Positions 43,235 to 53,880 of a DNA stretch of 64,000 nt are shown piece after piece. The notes under the pieces were generated by a model. It did not search any database. It was not told where the DNA came from and saw only the letters and a program-made list of their open reading frames with translations. Numbering within the stretch: the stretch's first letter is position 1; every line of letters starts with the position of its first letter. The DNA comes from Reticulitermes speratus (taxonomy: Eukaryota; Arthropoda; Insecta; Blattodea; Rhinotermitidae), in the NCBI GenBank assembly GCA_021186555.1, contig JAJKFL010000004.1, positions 8,174,001-8,238,000 on the forward strand, given 5' to 3'. The translations under genes were made by a program, and so were the position numbers.

Positions 43235-43700
43235 TTATTCAAAAAATATTATAAGTCAGTCTAACACAACTGTGGTTTTATTTAAAGGCTACATGTTTGG
43301 TCTTGATACTGATCTTTATCAGCCTAAAAATGACAGTTATTAAAAGGAAGGTAAAAGATGCAATATAAAAACATAATCATGTTTTATGTGAGATCCAAAA
43401 CTTTTACAGTATATTTGTTGTACGGTAAAATTGTAAAATTATGTAAGGTCGATGGGAGCCGAACAGTAGTAATGAGAATATAATATTAATATAAATTTTG
43501 TTATTAACTCCTAAAAGCTAAACGTGAAAGGGGGAAATTATATACCAGTTTTTGCTACCTATCTATAAATATCACATTACCACATTCATCGATTTGATTT
43601 TACGAGTTAATAAGAAGTGTATCAGTATTACATTCCCACCATTACTGTTCATCTACCATCGACCAAATACACTTTTACAATTTTTTTCTAAAAAAAAATA

Positions 43701-44259
43701 CAGCGTGTTTCATAAGTCCATCCGGGATTTAGAGGCTTGGCCGTGCAGTAGCAAACCACATATAAGAGATAAAAGCATGCCAACGGATAGAGGAAATGTA
43801 AACGTTTTTTCGTGACATGAGATGGCTTAGTTACCCGTTTCTCCGCTAGGAGGCAGTGGTGTGCAAACATGGCGTTTTCAGGTGAACAGAAAGCTTTTTG
43901 TGTCTTGCAATTTGCTAAAACCCAATCAATTGTAACAGTGCAACGTGGTTTTCGAACCAAGTAACGTACAGAACCACCAACGGACAAAACAGTAAGAGAC
44001 TGGTATAGAAAATTCGAGGAAACTGGCTGTTTGTGTGTCGCAAAACGAAAGGTAGGCCGGGACCATCGCCTGGGACTGTGGACCTCGTACGAGAATCGAC
44101 GTCTGTCGAGTCACCAAAGGGGGACATATTGAACATTTTTAAGGTAGGTTCAAGACTTGGATATGTACTCTTTTCACTGACATGATCTCATCCCCGTGTT
44201 TGATTTGGCTCCTGAGCTACAGACCTCCGAAATCCCGGAGGGATTTATGAAACATCCTG
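43701..44259 (+). mobile_element. Tc1/mariner-like element, internally deleted (559 bp)
   Basis: The left end CAGCGTGTTTCATAAGTCC and the complement of the right end CAGGATGTTTCATAAATCC form inverted repeats of about 30 bp, flanked by TA (43699-43700, 44260-44261). It carries a remnant of the transposase N-terminus and nothing of the catalytic part. Confidence 0.82.
43869..44120 (+). pseudogene. transposase N-terminal helix-turn-helix remnant
   Basis: From ATG 43869 the frame reads MAFSGEQKAFCVLQFAKTQ, then SIVTVQRGFRTK, an in-frame stop at 43962, then RTEPPTDKTVRDWYRKFEE and TGCLCVAKRKVGR. The 'E..FCV..F....S...VQR.FR.....PP....I..W...F...G......GR' pattern is the insect helix-turn-helix (DUF4817-type) domain at the N-terminus of mariner-like transposases. 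The stop and later frame drift make it a pseudogene. Confidence 0.75.
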
Positions 44260-44346
44260 TATAGTAAAACTCTGGGATCCACATAAAACATGATGATGTT
44301 TTGTATATTGCACTTTTACGTGCCTTTTAATGATTGTATATTTTTT

Positions 44347-44384
44347 AGCCTGACGATGGTCGATATTTAGACCGAAACGTGGCT
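44347..44384 (+). ncRNA. candidate hammerhead-like motif with mutated cleavage base
   Basis: Stem I AGC (44347-44349) pairs with GCT (44382-44384). Core CTGACGA (44350-44356), extra T, stem II GGTC (44358-44361) and GACC (44370-44373), GAAA (44374-44377), CGT, then G44381 where the family needs a non-G. It is one substitution away from a canonical GTC site, so probably inactive. Confidence 0.42.
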
Positions 44385-44414
44385 TTTAAATAAAAACTCA
44401 GTTGTGTTAGTCTG

Positions 44415-45199
44415 ATAATTTAGTATTGTTTTGAATATTTTTCTAAAGAAATGGCGGGAGGAACTATGTTAAGTTAGTAGTTGTTGGTGCTTTTTCTGTA
44501 TTTTGATAGAGAAATGTACTCTAAACTGCAGCGCTGTAAGATCAGGGAGGGATCGAAATATGTAGGGGTTAAATTATAGAAAATTAGGGGTTTTCCCAAA
44601 AAATAGTCTAATTCTTTGTTGTGTATTTCCTTCTTCATAACGAAAGCAGAATACAAAAGTTTTATAGCACAATACGTTGTCAGCAATAACTGATTAAGAG
44701 ACAGTTTTATATAATGTAATTATTAGCCTAATTATGAGCACATTTGGAACTAAAATGAGATTTGATTTTACAACACTGACAGCTAAATTAATGAGAAACG
44801 CAATTAAAATAAACGAATTTTTTAGAGGCAACTGAGTTAGAATTTCAGTGTTTAGTGTAACAGCAGTATCCTCGTGAGTTTAAGGTTATCGTGGTGGTAA
44901 GAGTGAAGTTTAGAGTCTTAATGTTGTAAGGCGGTACAGTTTCATATATATTAGATGTCAAAATTTGGAGGAACCTGCTGCCCTTGGAGATATCAGCAAC
45001 ACTGGCAGAGCGTAATGGTGCTGTAGGTCAGTCCTACTTTGAAAGCTTGTATGAAGTAACTATGAATAAAATAATAAAAGCCTAAAAGAAGTTGATAAGG
45101 TAATTGATGTAAGAATAAATTGGAGAAGTATTTATTATTCAATTCAACAAGCTATGAAGTATATGAGTAAAGTGAAGGTGAGGATAATATTAAAGTGAA
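44415..45199. other. no gene recognised
   Basis: Includes a half copy of the 43041-43234 terminal repeat near 44580-44620. Otherwise unassigned. Confidence 0.4.
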
Positions 45200-45320
45200 T
45201 CTTCAAGATGTGAAATGGGGAGCATGATTGGATTGATCTGGCTGAGGATAGGGACAGGCGACCGGTTCTTGTAAATGCGGTAATGAACCCCGGGTTTCCT
45301 TAAAATGGCGGGGGATTTCT
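45200..45320 (+). pseudogene. LINE ORF2 tail remnant (DLAEDRDR...LVNAVMN)
   Basis: The plus strand translates as IDLAEDRDRRPVLVNAVMNP, then GFP and a stop, followed by atggcgggggatttcttgac. This is the same C-terminus and 3' end as the fragment at 10365-10505. Confidence 0.65.
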
Positions 45321-46734
45321 TGACTAGCTGAGGAACTGTTAGCTTCTCGAGAAATACTTTGCTTCACGGAATTAGTTAGTTAGTTAGTTAGTTAGGTATT
45401 ATTTGTTTGGACAGTGCAATCAGTAGCTGAGTTTTGAGGGAAACGTTACAACGACAGTATTTCATAGGAAAATTATTCATAAGCGCTTCCTTGAAACAGA
45501 AATAGATACTTGAGAAGCGGTTCTGAGGGTATTATTAGCCGTGTAGAAACATGTAGAATTTTGCCAGGGATTTGGCTATTTACCTTAGTTAGTAATGAAC
45601 CAACGGCGACTGTGTATATCACGTAATGTGAATGAGGGATCAGAAAGTTTACGGAAATGTGAAGGACTGTAGAATCGTGTTGAGAACAAAGGGTTAAGGC
45701 TTCTCCACACACACAATGTGGGCGCTTTCCAGTTGAATCAGGAGGCTCTTTCAGAGAGTTGCAGTATCAAGCCTCGTGATCCTGTGTGGTAATATACCAG
45801 CACCTCAGGACTGCTACTGCCTGATCCCCTCTAAATAAGGCTGTGAACAGCTTTTGTAAAGTCGAGGCTCTAAATTTTTATCCGAACGGCTGCAGGTTTC
45901 AATATGGGACTGAAATGAATATCCATTTTCTCTGTGATAATGTTATGATGATAATGAAAATGTTTAAAAAGCTTACATTTTGACATGGGTTTTGAAATAC
46001 CTCGATGGACTTCTTTTTAAATTTGATAGCAAGTTCGGACCTCTGTAAGATTGAACACGAAGGCATTACGTTCCTTCGAAAAACCTGGAACCGATTACAA
46101 AGTGACAGAATGGCATATCCCAGGAGAAGGGGATCATCAACCACATGGTTTAAAAACTCCCAAAACTTGCAATGTCTAGCCTCGAATTCGAGACCATTTA
46201 ATTGAGGACAAGCTCTATAGTACCTTCTGTTAGTGCATCACGTCGTCTTAGACCCAATTGGAATTTTCATAATTAAAATTGGATTAACTCAGTTCTACCC
46301 CCGAAATAGGTGATAAAAAATTTAATGACTCTGCGACATTCCTTTGAAGGAATTCTCGGCTGGCTTAATTTGTTTTCGCTTATTGCTCCCACTGTATTCC
46401 CTCTTATTTGGTATTTTTCTCATCGAGTCTCTCTCGTTCCATTCATTCCGCATCTTCTCCACTAATCTGCTGCATTCCAGACGCTGACCCGGTTTAGCTG
46501 CTGCAGCATTCACATAAAAAGGAGATTTTATGTGTTTCTTGAAGCAGTGTCCAATATTTGAACTTCTGTCTGACTGCAGACAGACAGGGAAACTCCTCAA
46601 ACGAAATTACCTACCTAAAGTCTATTTTAATGAATGTACTCGTAATAAAATGATCACTGTACCGTAAAGCTTGTGTTCTTGTGGTTTGTGACATTGCACA
46701 GGTTTGCAGACGCTTGCTGGCAATTTGGAAAAAT
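45321..46734. other. no gene; short (TTAG)n
   Basis: (TTAG)6 at about 45370-45393. Frames of up to 92 codons on either strand have no recognisable domain. Confidence 0.4.
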
Positions 46735-46795
46735 ATAATGCCGGCCTGAAGATGCAGGCAGTATGTTCCTCATAAGTTACGGTATCCACCAGCAA
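46735..46795 (-). repeat. 'GGYR' pseudo-ORF repeat fragment
   Basis: The minus strand translates as LAGGYRNL, a stop, then GTYCLHLQA. The plus strand keeps CCTGAAGATGCAGGCAGTA then TGTTCCTCATAAGTTACGG, a decayed hammerhead-like box. Confidence 0.5.
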
Positions 46796-46891
46796 GTCCA
46801 TCTGATGTTACAACCCATAATACTATGACTTTAAAAGTAACGCCCTGAAATGTTGAAAACAAATGTTTTACTCTATATTACTACACCTAAT

Positions 46892-47684
46892 GATATGTCA
46901 GGAATAAGAATTAAATTCTTCACAGATATAATAAAGTATGAGTTGAAGTATAATGATGATATGTCAGGAATAAGAATTAAATTCTTTACAGATATAATCA
47001 AGTATGAGTTGAAGTATAATGATGATATGTCAGGAATAAGAATTAAATTCTTCACAGATATAATCAAGTATGAGTTGAAGTATAATGATGATATATCAGG
47101 AATAAGAATTAAATTCTTCACAGATATAATCAAGTAAGAGTTAAAGTATAATGATGATATGTCAGGAATAAGAATTAAATTCTTCACAGACATAATCAAG
47201 TATGAGTTGAAGTATAATGATGATATGTCAGGAATAAGAATTAAATTCTTCACAGATATAATCAAGTAAGCGTTAAAGTATAATGATGATATGTCAGGAA
47301 TAAGAATTAAATTATTCACAGATATAATCAAGTATGAGTTAAAGTATAATGATGATATGTCAGGAATAAGAATTAAATTCTTCACAGATATAATCAAGTA
47401 TGAGTTAAAGTATAATGATGATATGTTAGGAATAAGAATTAAATTATTCACAGATATAATCAAGTATGAGTTAAAGTATAATGATGATATGTCAGGAATA
47501 AGAATTAAATTCTTCACAGATATAATCAAGTATGAGTTAAAGTATAATGATGATATGTCAGGAGTAAGAATTAAATTCTTCACAGTTAGAATCAAGTACG
47601 AGTTAAAAGTATAATGATGATATGTCAGGAATAAGAATTAAATTCTTTACAGATATAATAAAGTATGAGTTAAAGTGTGATGAT
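46892..47684. repeat. 66-bp AT-rich tandem repeat, 12 units
   Basis: gatatgtcaggaataagaat recurs every 66 bp from 46892 to 47619, with a single one-base insertion near 47607. Frames of 95-240 codons on both strands arise from the period and are not genes. Confidence 0.97.
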
Positions 47685-48752
47685 GATGATAATTATAATA
47701 ATGATAATATAATAATATTCTTGAATATAACGGTTTACATAATTTTTGCTTCTGATACGGTCGCCTGGGTGCACAGTTTTCTGCACGTGACACAATTTCA
47801 TTTTTATATTTCTTTTACTATATTTTATAATTTTTATCTTAATTTTCTAAACTCTTTTCTAAATTTCTTACTTTTGTATACTTACAGTGTTGTAAAATAA
47901 TATTTTAGTTACATAGGCCAGTTCAGCAAGTACCTTTATCGAGTCTGTTTAAAGTCCTTTATTGTTGGTCATTATAATATATAATATAATATGGCTGTTC
48001 CGCGACACATAGACAGCTCTGTGACATACTTAGTCGTTCACACACTTTCCTTTCAAATGTACCGCGTGTTGCATTACTGGAACACGCGGCACAAAATACT
48101 TTGCCCTGACGTCACATAATTTAGACCGAAATTTGCAGTGCAATGGTTAGCATTCCTTCTTCTTTCTCGAGAGATCCTCCTTTCGAACCTCGAAACTGAA
48201 ATCGGTTCTTCTGACTAAGGATTTTTATAGTCTTGCTCAGTACCTCCAGACAATAGCCGTGATAGTACCTCCTATTAGACCACAATCGTTTCCTTTCACA
48301 TGCTTTCAGTTCATTATTTACTGTCCTATTCTTCAAAACCACGGAGAACTTTATAACTAAACAAGATCTTACCACTGTTGTCAAACTTTGAAGTGAAAAA
48401 CTATCTGTACACGCGTTTTCAAGCTAAGATCCAAAATAAGATTCGTTAAAGGTATCAGTAGAAATCTGTAATATGGTTGCAGTTTTGTCTCCGGTGCCTT
48501 AGAAGGTTGTTAATCATTAAGTAATGATGTCACTGCTCGGGTGTGCCAACGGCGGTAACTCTCCGGAGACACGTACCGCTGGAATCGTTCCAGGATCGAT
48601 AAGAGAGCGACCTGCCACTGACTGTTCCAGTAATTTTCTCGCTCTCTCACATTTGGACACTGCTGGGTGTCACGAGCTTCAGAATTACATAAAATTTCTT
48701 AGTTCTGATTGAACAGAAAGTATGTTATGAGCAAAAATGGATTTGCCGGCGG
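47685..48752. other. no gene recognised
   Basis: A small inverted pair (accgcgtgttgcattac / tggaacacgcggcac) lies near 48061-48095. The rest is unassigned. Confidence 0.4.
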
Positions 48753-49005
48753 GGTGGATTGGCACAACAGCCCCTACTGGGCCAGGGCTTCCACATTATC
48801 GAGGCTTCATGATCACACTCAGACACACCACACTCGGTAGGACTCCTCTGGACGAGTGATCAGCCCGACACAGAGACTTCTACCTGACAACACACGACAC
48901 TTACAACAGACAGACATCCATGCCTCCGGGGGAATTCGAACCCACAATCCCAGCAAACGCACGGCCGTAGACCCACGTCGTAGACCGAGCGGCCACTGGG
49001 ATCAG
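48753..49005 (-). mobile_element. SINE-A, minus orientation
   Basis: Minus-strand head gatcccagtggccgctcggt, B box gggttcgaattccccc (one change), gtcaggtagaagtctctg and the terminal ggggctgttgtgccaat. Confidence 0.88.
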
Positions 49006-50347
49006 CTAAATGCAAAAACACTAAAATAAAAAATAATGTCTGCACATTGGTCTGTTTACTGCTCATTCAGCGGGACTTTTCCTTCTACCACATACACGCC
49101 TCTTGGCAATACAGGTTTCTCCCTTAAGATGGTGTAAGGCACTTTGCTCATAATCGTTGGTGACTGCACCAACGAAAGGTTTTGTTTGACTGGTATCAGG
49201 CGATCATTTACCTAAGGTAAACATTTTCAATCTTTGGCTCCATCTGCACTACTCCGCAGTAAGTCTTAAATAAATAAATAAACAAATAAATAAATTTTTT
49301 TTGCTACTGTTTATTTTCTTCATCCATTATTCATTTTTTAATCACTTCGTTTCTTTCCAAAGTCCATTTCTTTCCCTTTTTCATAATTAATTCATATAAT
49401 CATTCTTTTCTTCTTTCCTTCTTTCTTTCTTGCCCGTTTCTTTTCTCCCATCTTAGGGAAAAAAGCTTACAATAATCTTATTTTAGTTGTGGTTCAAAGC
49501 GAATCTTGTTTCATATTAATAAACTCTTGTACACATATGATACACACTTCAGCTCACAGAAAGGAAATGTGTGTAACATGTCGGTCTTCCTAAGCAGGGT
49601 CTTAAGCGCAGACTGTACACACACACACACACAGTACGACTGTCTTATAGAAGCCATAACATGCAGAGGAACAATAAGGTTTAGCGATTTCTGCGAGTGG
49701 GGGAGTGGATTTTGGGGACTGGGGACGTTAGAACTCCCGAGACAGCACGTGGTGAACCTTCCCTCTTATGAAAACACTTCTGTCCCCCCCCCTCTCTGTA
49801 TCACAGTATCACCAGTATTGTTCTACCCGTTTGGAATATTCTTATACAGCAAGTATTGAATGCTGCGTCGTTACAGATGGCGCTGGGTCACTCCTATTAT
49901 AATGCAGATCAGCCGGAACATAGTACGTGTAGACACACATAGAGACATGTAGATATGTGTAGATACACGAACACACGTGCAGAGGAAAAGCGTTTACCGC
50001 TCCATTAATTAATTTAAAACTTTGAACTCAAGAACATGTAATAGCATGGTAGACAAATATGGCGATACTTAAATGTCGCAACTTCCTTCCGCTAGTTGCC
50101 TTTCGGTTCTTGTGCTATCACCAGGGATAGAGCTATATTCAATGGAAGGCCATTTTGCTTAATGATCGTTATATTTAGATACCTTACTAAGAAAATCAGT
50201 AGTTCGGTCACTGATGTTTCATGTGGGTTGTAGTTTCAATGTAGTTAGGTTATTGGTAATTAATTAAATTGTATTTTGTACCGTGTATGCTGCTGCTTTA
50301 TGTAACCAATTGTTTGAGCTATGCTGTTTAAATACTTAACGTAGGGA
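49006..50347. other. no gene recognised
   Basis: AAATA-rich and T/C-rich stretches lie at 49265-49450. A short (AC)n is at 49617-49632. A 117-codon plus frame at 49506-49859 shows no domain. Confidence 0.4.
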
Positions 50348-50588
50348 TGGCTGATCTTAGGCTGATTGGAACGATTTGACGCAATCGGGCCCCACGCTTA
50401 TGGGGGGCCCTGCGCTGATTGGTGATACGCGCATTAGTAATTTTTAAAAGTGATAAAAAATGGACCATTTTAATATATGATCCTAACTTACGTTAATATA
50501 CCAAAACTTTAGCCCTTACTGTGCTCTGCGCGATAACGTAGGGGCCCGCCACAAGGATCGTAATCGGACCCCGCGTTTGTTAAAGCCG
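50348..50588. mobile_element. possible non-autonomous DNA element
   Basis: The right end complement CAGTGCCGGCTTTAACAAAC and the left end tagggatggctgatctta show limited inverted similarity, and both are followed by gggcccc words. No convincing target-site duplication. Confidence 0.3.
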
Positions 50589-51309
50589 GCACTGAATGTA
50601 GGTGATGAACATGTTGCAAATCTAAATATTCTTGTTATGTAGGGTTGTTTTGTTATGTTGGGTTGTTTTGTTATGTTGGGTTGTGTGCTTCCTCATGTGA
50701 TTTTTGTTGTGTTTACATTCTGTCGGTTTTATTATTTGTCATTTTGCTGTTAAACTTGTATGTTTGTAAAGGAGAATTTAACTGGAATTTCATATTTGAT
50801 GTTTATTATCACTGGTAAATGGAATATATGCCATTTTATTTTATTTTTTAAATTCTTGATATGCCCTCCAGCATTTCTGAAGCAATGTCCCAATCTTTCT
50901 TAAAGGTTTCCCATTACTAGCCATATCATTCCTTCTGCCATCGCCAAGATTGATTTAAACTCAGTGAATACGGAAACTCTTACAATAACATATCTCCCTG
51001 TTTAATCCACTGAGTGCCGTTACATGGCGTTAAGGTTAGTGCGTGGTGTGCTATAAGTGCAACTACGATTATATGGCCAAGTATTTTTCCGACACAATAA
51101 ATTCACACCGATGTGTTACACATGTATTGACACCATTTTTTGAAAACCTGTTTCATTGCGGGAGAACTTATGTGTCTTTTTAGCAAGAGAGAACAACAGC
51201 CCAGGGCGCAAACAGCTCTGTGCGTTTTTGTAATGTTTACATTATTCGCAGCACGCTACACTTTCAATTCAAACAAATATACCATCTATCATCACATAGT
51301 CTGTCATAA
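50589..51309. other. no gene; short 19-bp tandem repeat
   Basis: ggttgttttgttatgttgg is repeated about three times at 50643-50690. Otherwise unassigned. Confidence 0.4.
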
Positions 51310-51775
51310 GACAGGTCCATAGCCTCTTCTAAAGCGAGTTCTCTACAGAGTGCCATCTAGTGCTTCTTTTTTCAATTTACAGTATTCTTTCTTTTCCTTA
51401 AGGTCATCCAGTAGATGCCTACGCCTTCTTCCTCGTCTTCCCTTCACTTCTATCCTTCCTTTTGTCTTTTATTCAATAAAGTTTTTTAGAAGGCAGTTCT
51501 TACGCAAGATGCGACCAATCCACTTAGCCTTCCTTCATTTTATTGTATGTCGGATATTCCTGTTGTTGACTCTTTGTAATACTTCTTCATGTTCCATACG
51601 ATCTGGCCAACAAACCTTCTCCAGCACCACATTTCAAAACTTTCCATTTATTTCTGATCTACTTCCCGAAGTGTCGAAATTTCAGCACCATAAAACTCTA
51701 TGCTCCAATTGTAGCGTTTCACTAGTTCCTTCCTTAAATTTAAATCCGGTTTGTTGGTGAAATGGGCCTTCTTCT
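51310..51775 (-). pseudogene. LINE ORF2 C-terminal region, decayed
   Basis: On the minus strand: EKKAHFTNKPDLNLRKELVK, then RYNWSIEFYGAEISTLREVD, QK, a stop, then MESFEMWCWRRFVGQIVWN. Further on come frameshifted pieces of LR.NCLL, GRRGRRRRHLLDDLK and KKEALDGTL. This is the longest copy of the family also at 16905-17110 and 22285-22437. Multiple stops and indels. Confidence 0.8.
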
Positions 51776-52291
51776 CGTTGAAAATATCATATCATTGTAG
51801 AACAATATACCATTTAAGTTTTCAAGATTTCACGGCTGCTGTAGATGCGGTGGTGGTCTTCGTTCGGTTTTTCACTCTCAAGGATTTAAACGTCACCATT
51901 TTTCTCCGAAACGCCGAAAAGATATCAATTACCTTAGCATGTCATTTAACTATAATTTCATCTTAGCACATGTCACCCTGATTGCCTTCTTTCAGATCGT
52001 CTTTAGTGAGATGGCTGGTACTGTACCCTCCGTTCTTGAACATGTCCCATAAGTAAGATATCGCACTGGTATTATCGGGCCCACAGTTTTATGTGACCGC
52101 AAATTGACACCTAAGTGTTACACATATTCTAATATTATATGGGTCATGCTAGTACTGTGTTATTTAAATTATACGCGTGTTTTGTGGCAGAATATTAAGT
52201 AACTGGCAATGGTCTCCTTTTGTACCAGATATCGAACTTTCGCAATTACTGCTTTCTTGTGGGGAGCGTTAAAGAATGAATTGTGTAATAA
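51776..52291. other. no gene recognised
   Basis: At 51820-51915 there is a fragment (tttcaagatttcacggctgc ... ttttctccgaaacgcc) reminiscent of the foldback family ends at 6420 and 14450. Confidence 0.35.
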
Positions 52292-52618
52292 TGCTGCATT
52301 GCTTCGAATTTAAGACGCATCTTTTTTCACATATCTCCGAAATGAAAATTAGGGCGCGTTTTATATTCGAGGCATTATTTATCACTCTTCCTCGAAGAGC
52401 AAGTGACCTCGCTAAAAGAGCATTAAACGTTACAGGAGTTAAATGTATTTGCTTGTAAAAGTTGTCGACTCGCACAAAAAGTTTTTGAACGCGAAAAGAC
52501 TGATGCTGTATCATGCAATACGTACGGATGCCAAATTTATCGATTTTCATGAAAATTATTTTCTGAAAGTGGGGCGCATTTTAATTTGAAGGCGTCTTAA
52601 ATTCGGAGTAATACGGTA
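52292..52618. mobile_element. MITE, 327 bp, with diverged terminal inverted repeats
   Basis: The left end tgctgcattgcttcgaattt and the complement of the right end taccgtattactccgaattt align over about 27 bp, and nearly all differences are transitions. The interior holds ggcgcgttttatattcgagg, another echo of the terminal word. No coding capacity. Confidence 0.65.
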
Positions 52619-53112
52619 ACTTTATCTCTTTCGACAATCCTAAAGAATGTAACCAGGTCACAGAGCTTTAAATTTCACCAGCAGTACTTCGACGTGTAAT
52701 GAATAGCTAATAGCTAATAGTGTGTGTTAGCTGTGGCGCGCGTCTGCTTACCGCAGTAAAGCATTCCAACACGTTTGTTAATTACGTTAAATAAGTACGT
52801 AATATAAGCTTGTATAAAATAAGCTAAAACGCGTGGACCCCGACTCACGGCAAGTTGGAATAGGGGGCGGACGCTACTTTGCCTGCAATCGCGCAGAACG
52901 ATCTGAGTGTATAGTGATGCTAGTTGTTAGATAAAATAATGCCCCTGTATAGTTTATTTAAAGATAAATTGTGAATTAAAGTAGAAGGAAGGAAAAAAAT
53001 GCACGTAATAAAGTACACATGTCTAGGAATAAGCATGGACAGAAGTAAGAAAATACAGGAAGAATAAATAATTAACTGTATGTTACTCGTACCGTACATT
53101 TTTTTATTATGT
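52619..53112. other. no gene recognised
   Basis: Unassigned. GC is locally higher at 52840-52900. Confidence 0.35.
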
Positions 53113-53290
53113 AAGTTCTATCCGACAAATGTACACGTTTATTTTCTACTATTCAATATGTATATTTCATTGAAGATGGTCCAACATGTTTCAAACCTTA
53201 TATAAGGTTCGAAACACGTTGGAGTACCTTCAATGAAATATATATATTGAATAATAGAAAATAAAAGTGTACATTTGTCGGATAGAACTT
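53113..53290. repeat. 178-bp imperfect palindrome
   Basis: Arms of 89 bp meet at 53201/53202 without a spacer, with about ten mismatches. Each arm has tttcattgaag.tg/ac.ccaac.tgtttc.aacc, so gaaac-cacgttgg-type boxes face each other. It is structurally the same kind of object as 14261-14448, but older. Confidence 0.9.
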
Positions 53291-53784
53291 AAATAAGAAA
53301 TAAGGAAATTGAGGTGGAGAATAGAGAAGAAGATACACAGGAAAAGAAAAAAAATTAAAAATACAAATAAACATAATTTTTATGCAGGTAATGTGAAAAG
53401 TAATTATCCGTGAGCAGCGAATCTGTAAGGTCCATATACATTTGCGCTGTGTATACTGCAGTTCGTTCTGCTGATTCAACAATTCCTTTATTGTGTTTCG
53501 TCGCATGCACTTAAGTATTTTGGTTTCGTCATCATATCCTGAGCTCGCAACCTAATTTTGCTATTGATCACGGACCCAAGTTCACCGTCTGTGTTTCCGA
53601 TGAGAAGAACCATACGCTAGACGACGTTAACATCAGCCCGGACTTCAAGCAACCCGCAATAAAAATGGAACTGTGGACATGCTACGCCATTTTCTGTCCT
53701 TTCCTGTTGGAGCACATATTTTAGATTCTTCTTTCGCTTTATTCTTGATATTTGAGGTTAGCACAGGGGTGTGCTTGAAGATTA
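53291..53784. other. no gene recognised
   Basis: Unassigned AT-rich sequence. Confidence 0.35.
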
Positions 53785-53880
53785 CGGACTTCTGGAATAT
53801 GACGCCATGTAGTGTGGTGTATAAAGTAGCAACGTTTAAATATTCCAGAGACATCTTCTATCTACACGGTCAAGGTATAA
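53785..53880 (+). repeat. 'TPCSVV' pseudo-ORF repeat
   Basis: The plus strand translates as KITDFWNMTPCSVVYKVATF, then KYSRDIFYLHGQG, matching the recurring 'ITDFWD.TPCSLV..Y' pattern. The 121-codon frame around it is otherwise unremarkable. Confidence 0.55.

Larger units (their letters stand above)
43258..44414. mobile_element. 1.16-kb foldback element carrying a nested DNA transposon
   Basis: The left arm (43258-43409) and right arm (44264-44414) are inverted copies of about 150 bp: cagtctaacacaactg / cagttgtgttagtctg outermost, atcatgttttatgtg / cacataaaacatgatg innermost. Each arm holds a hammerhead-like box. The right arm is near-canonical (44347-44384). The left is decayed (CTGATAAAGATC...GACC-AAACATG). 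Nearly 560 bp of the interior is the mariner-like insertion at 43701-44259. Confidence 0.82.

Noticed and set aside
45370-45393. (TTAG)n as a telomeric repeat
   Set aside because: The unit is TTAG, not the insect telomere unit TTAGG, and only about six copies are present.
46850-47614. Frames of 95-240 codons on both strands in the 66-bp array
   Set aside because: Period divisible by three; no codon-level signal.
50348-50588. Definite hAT element
   Set aside because: Terminal similarity is partial and no 8-bp duplication could be shown. Kept only as a low-confidence feature.
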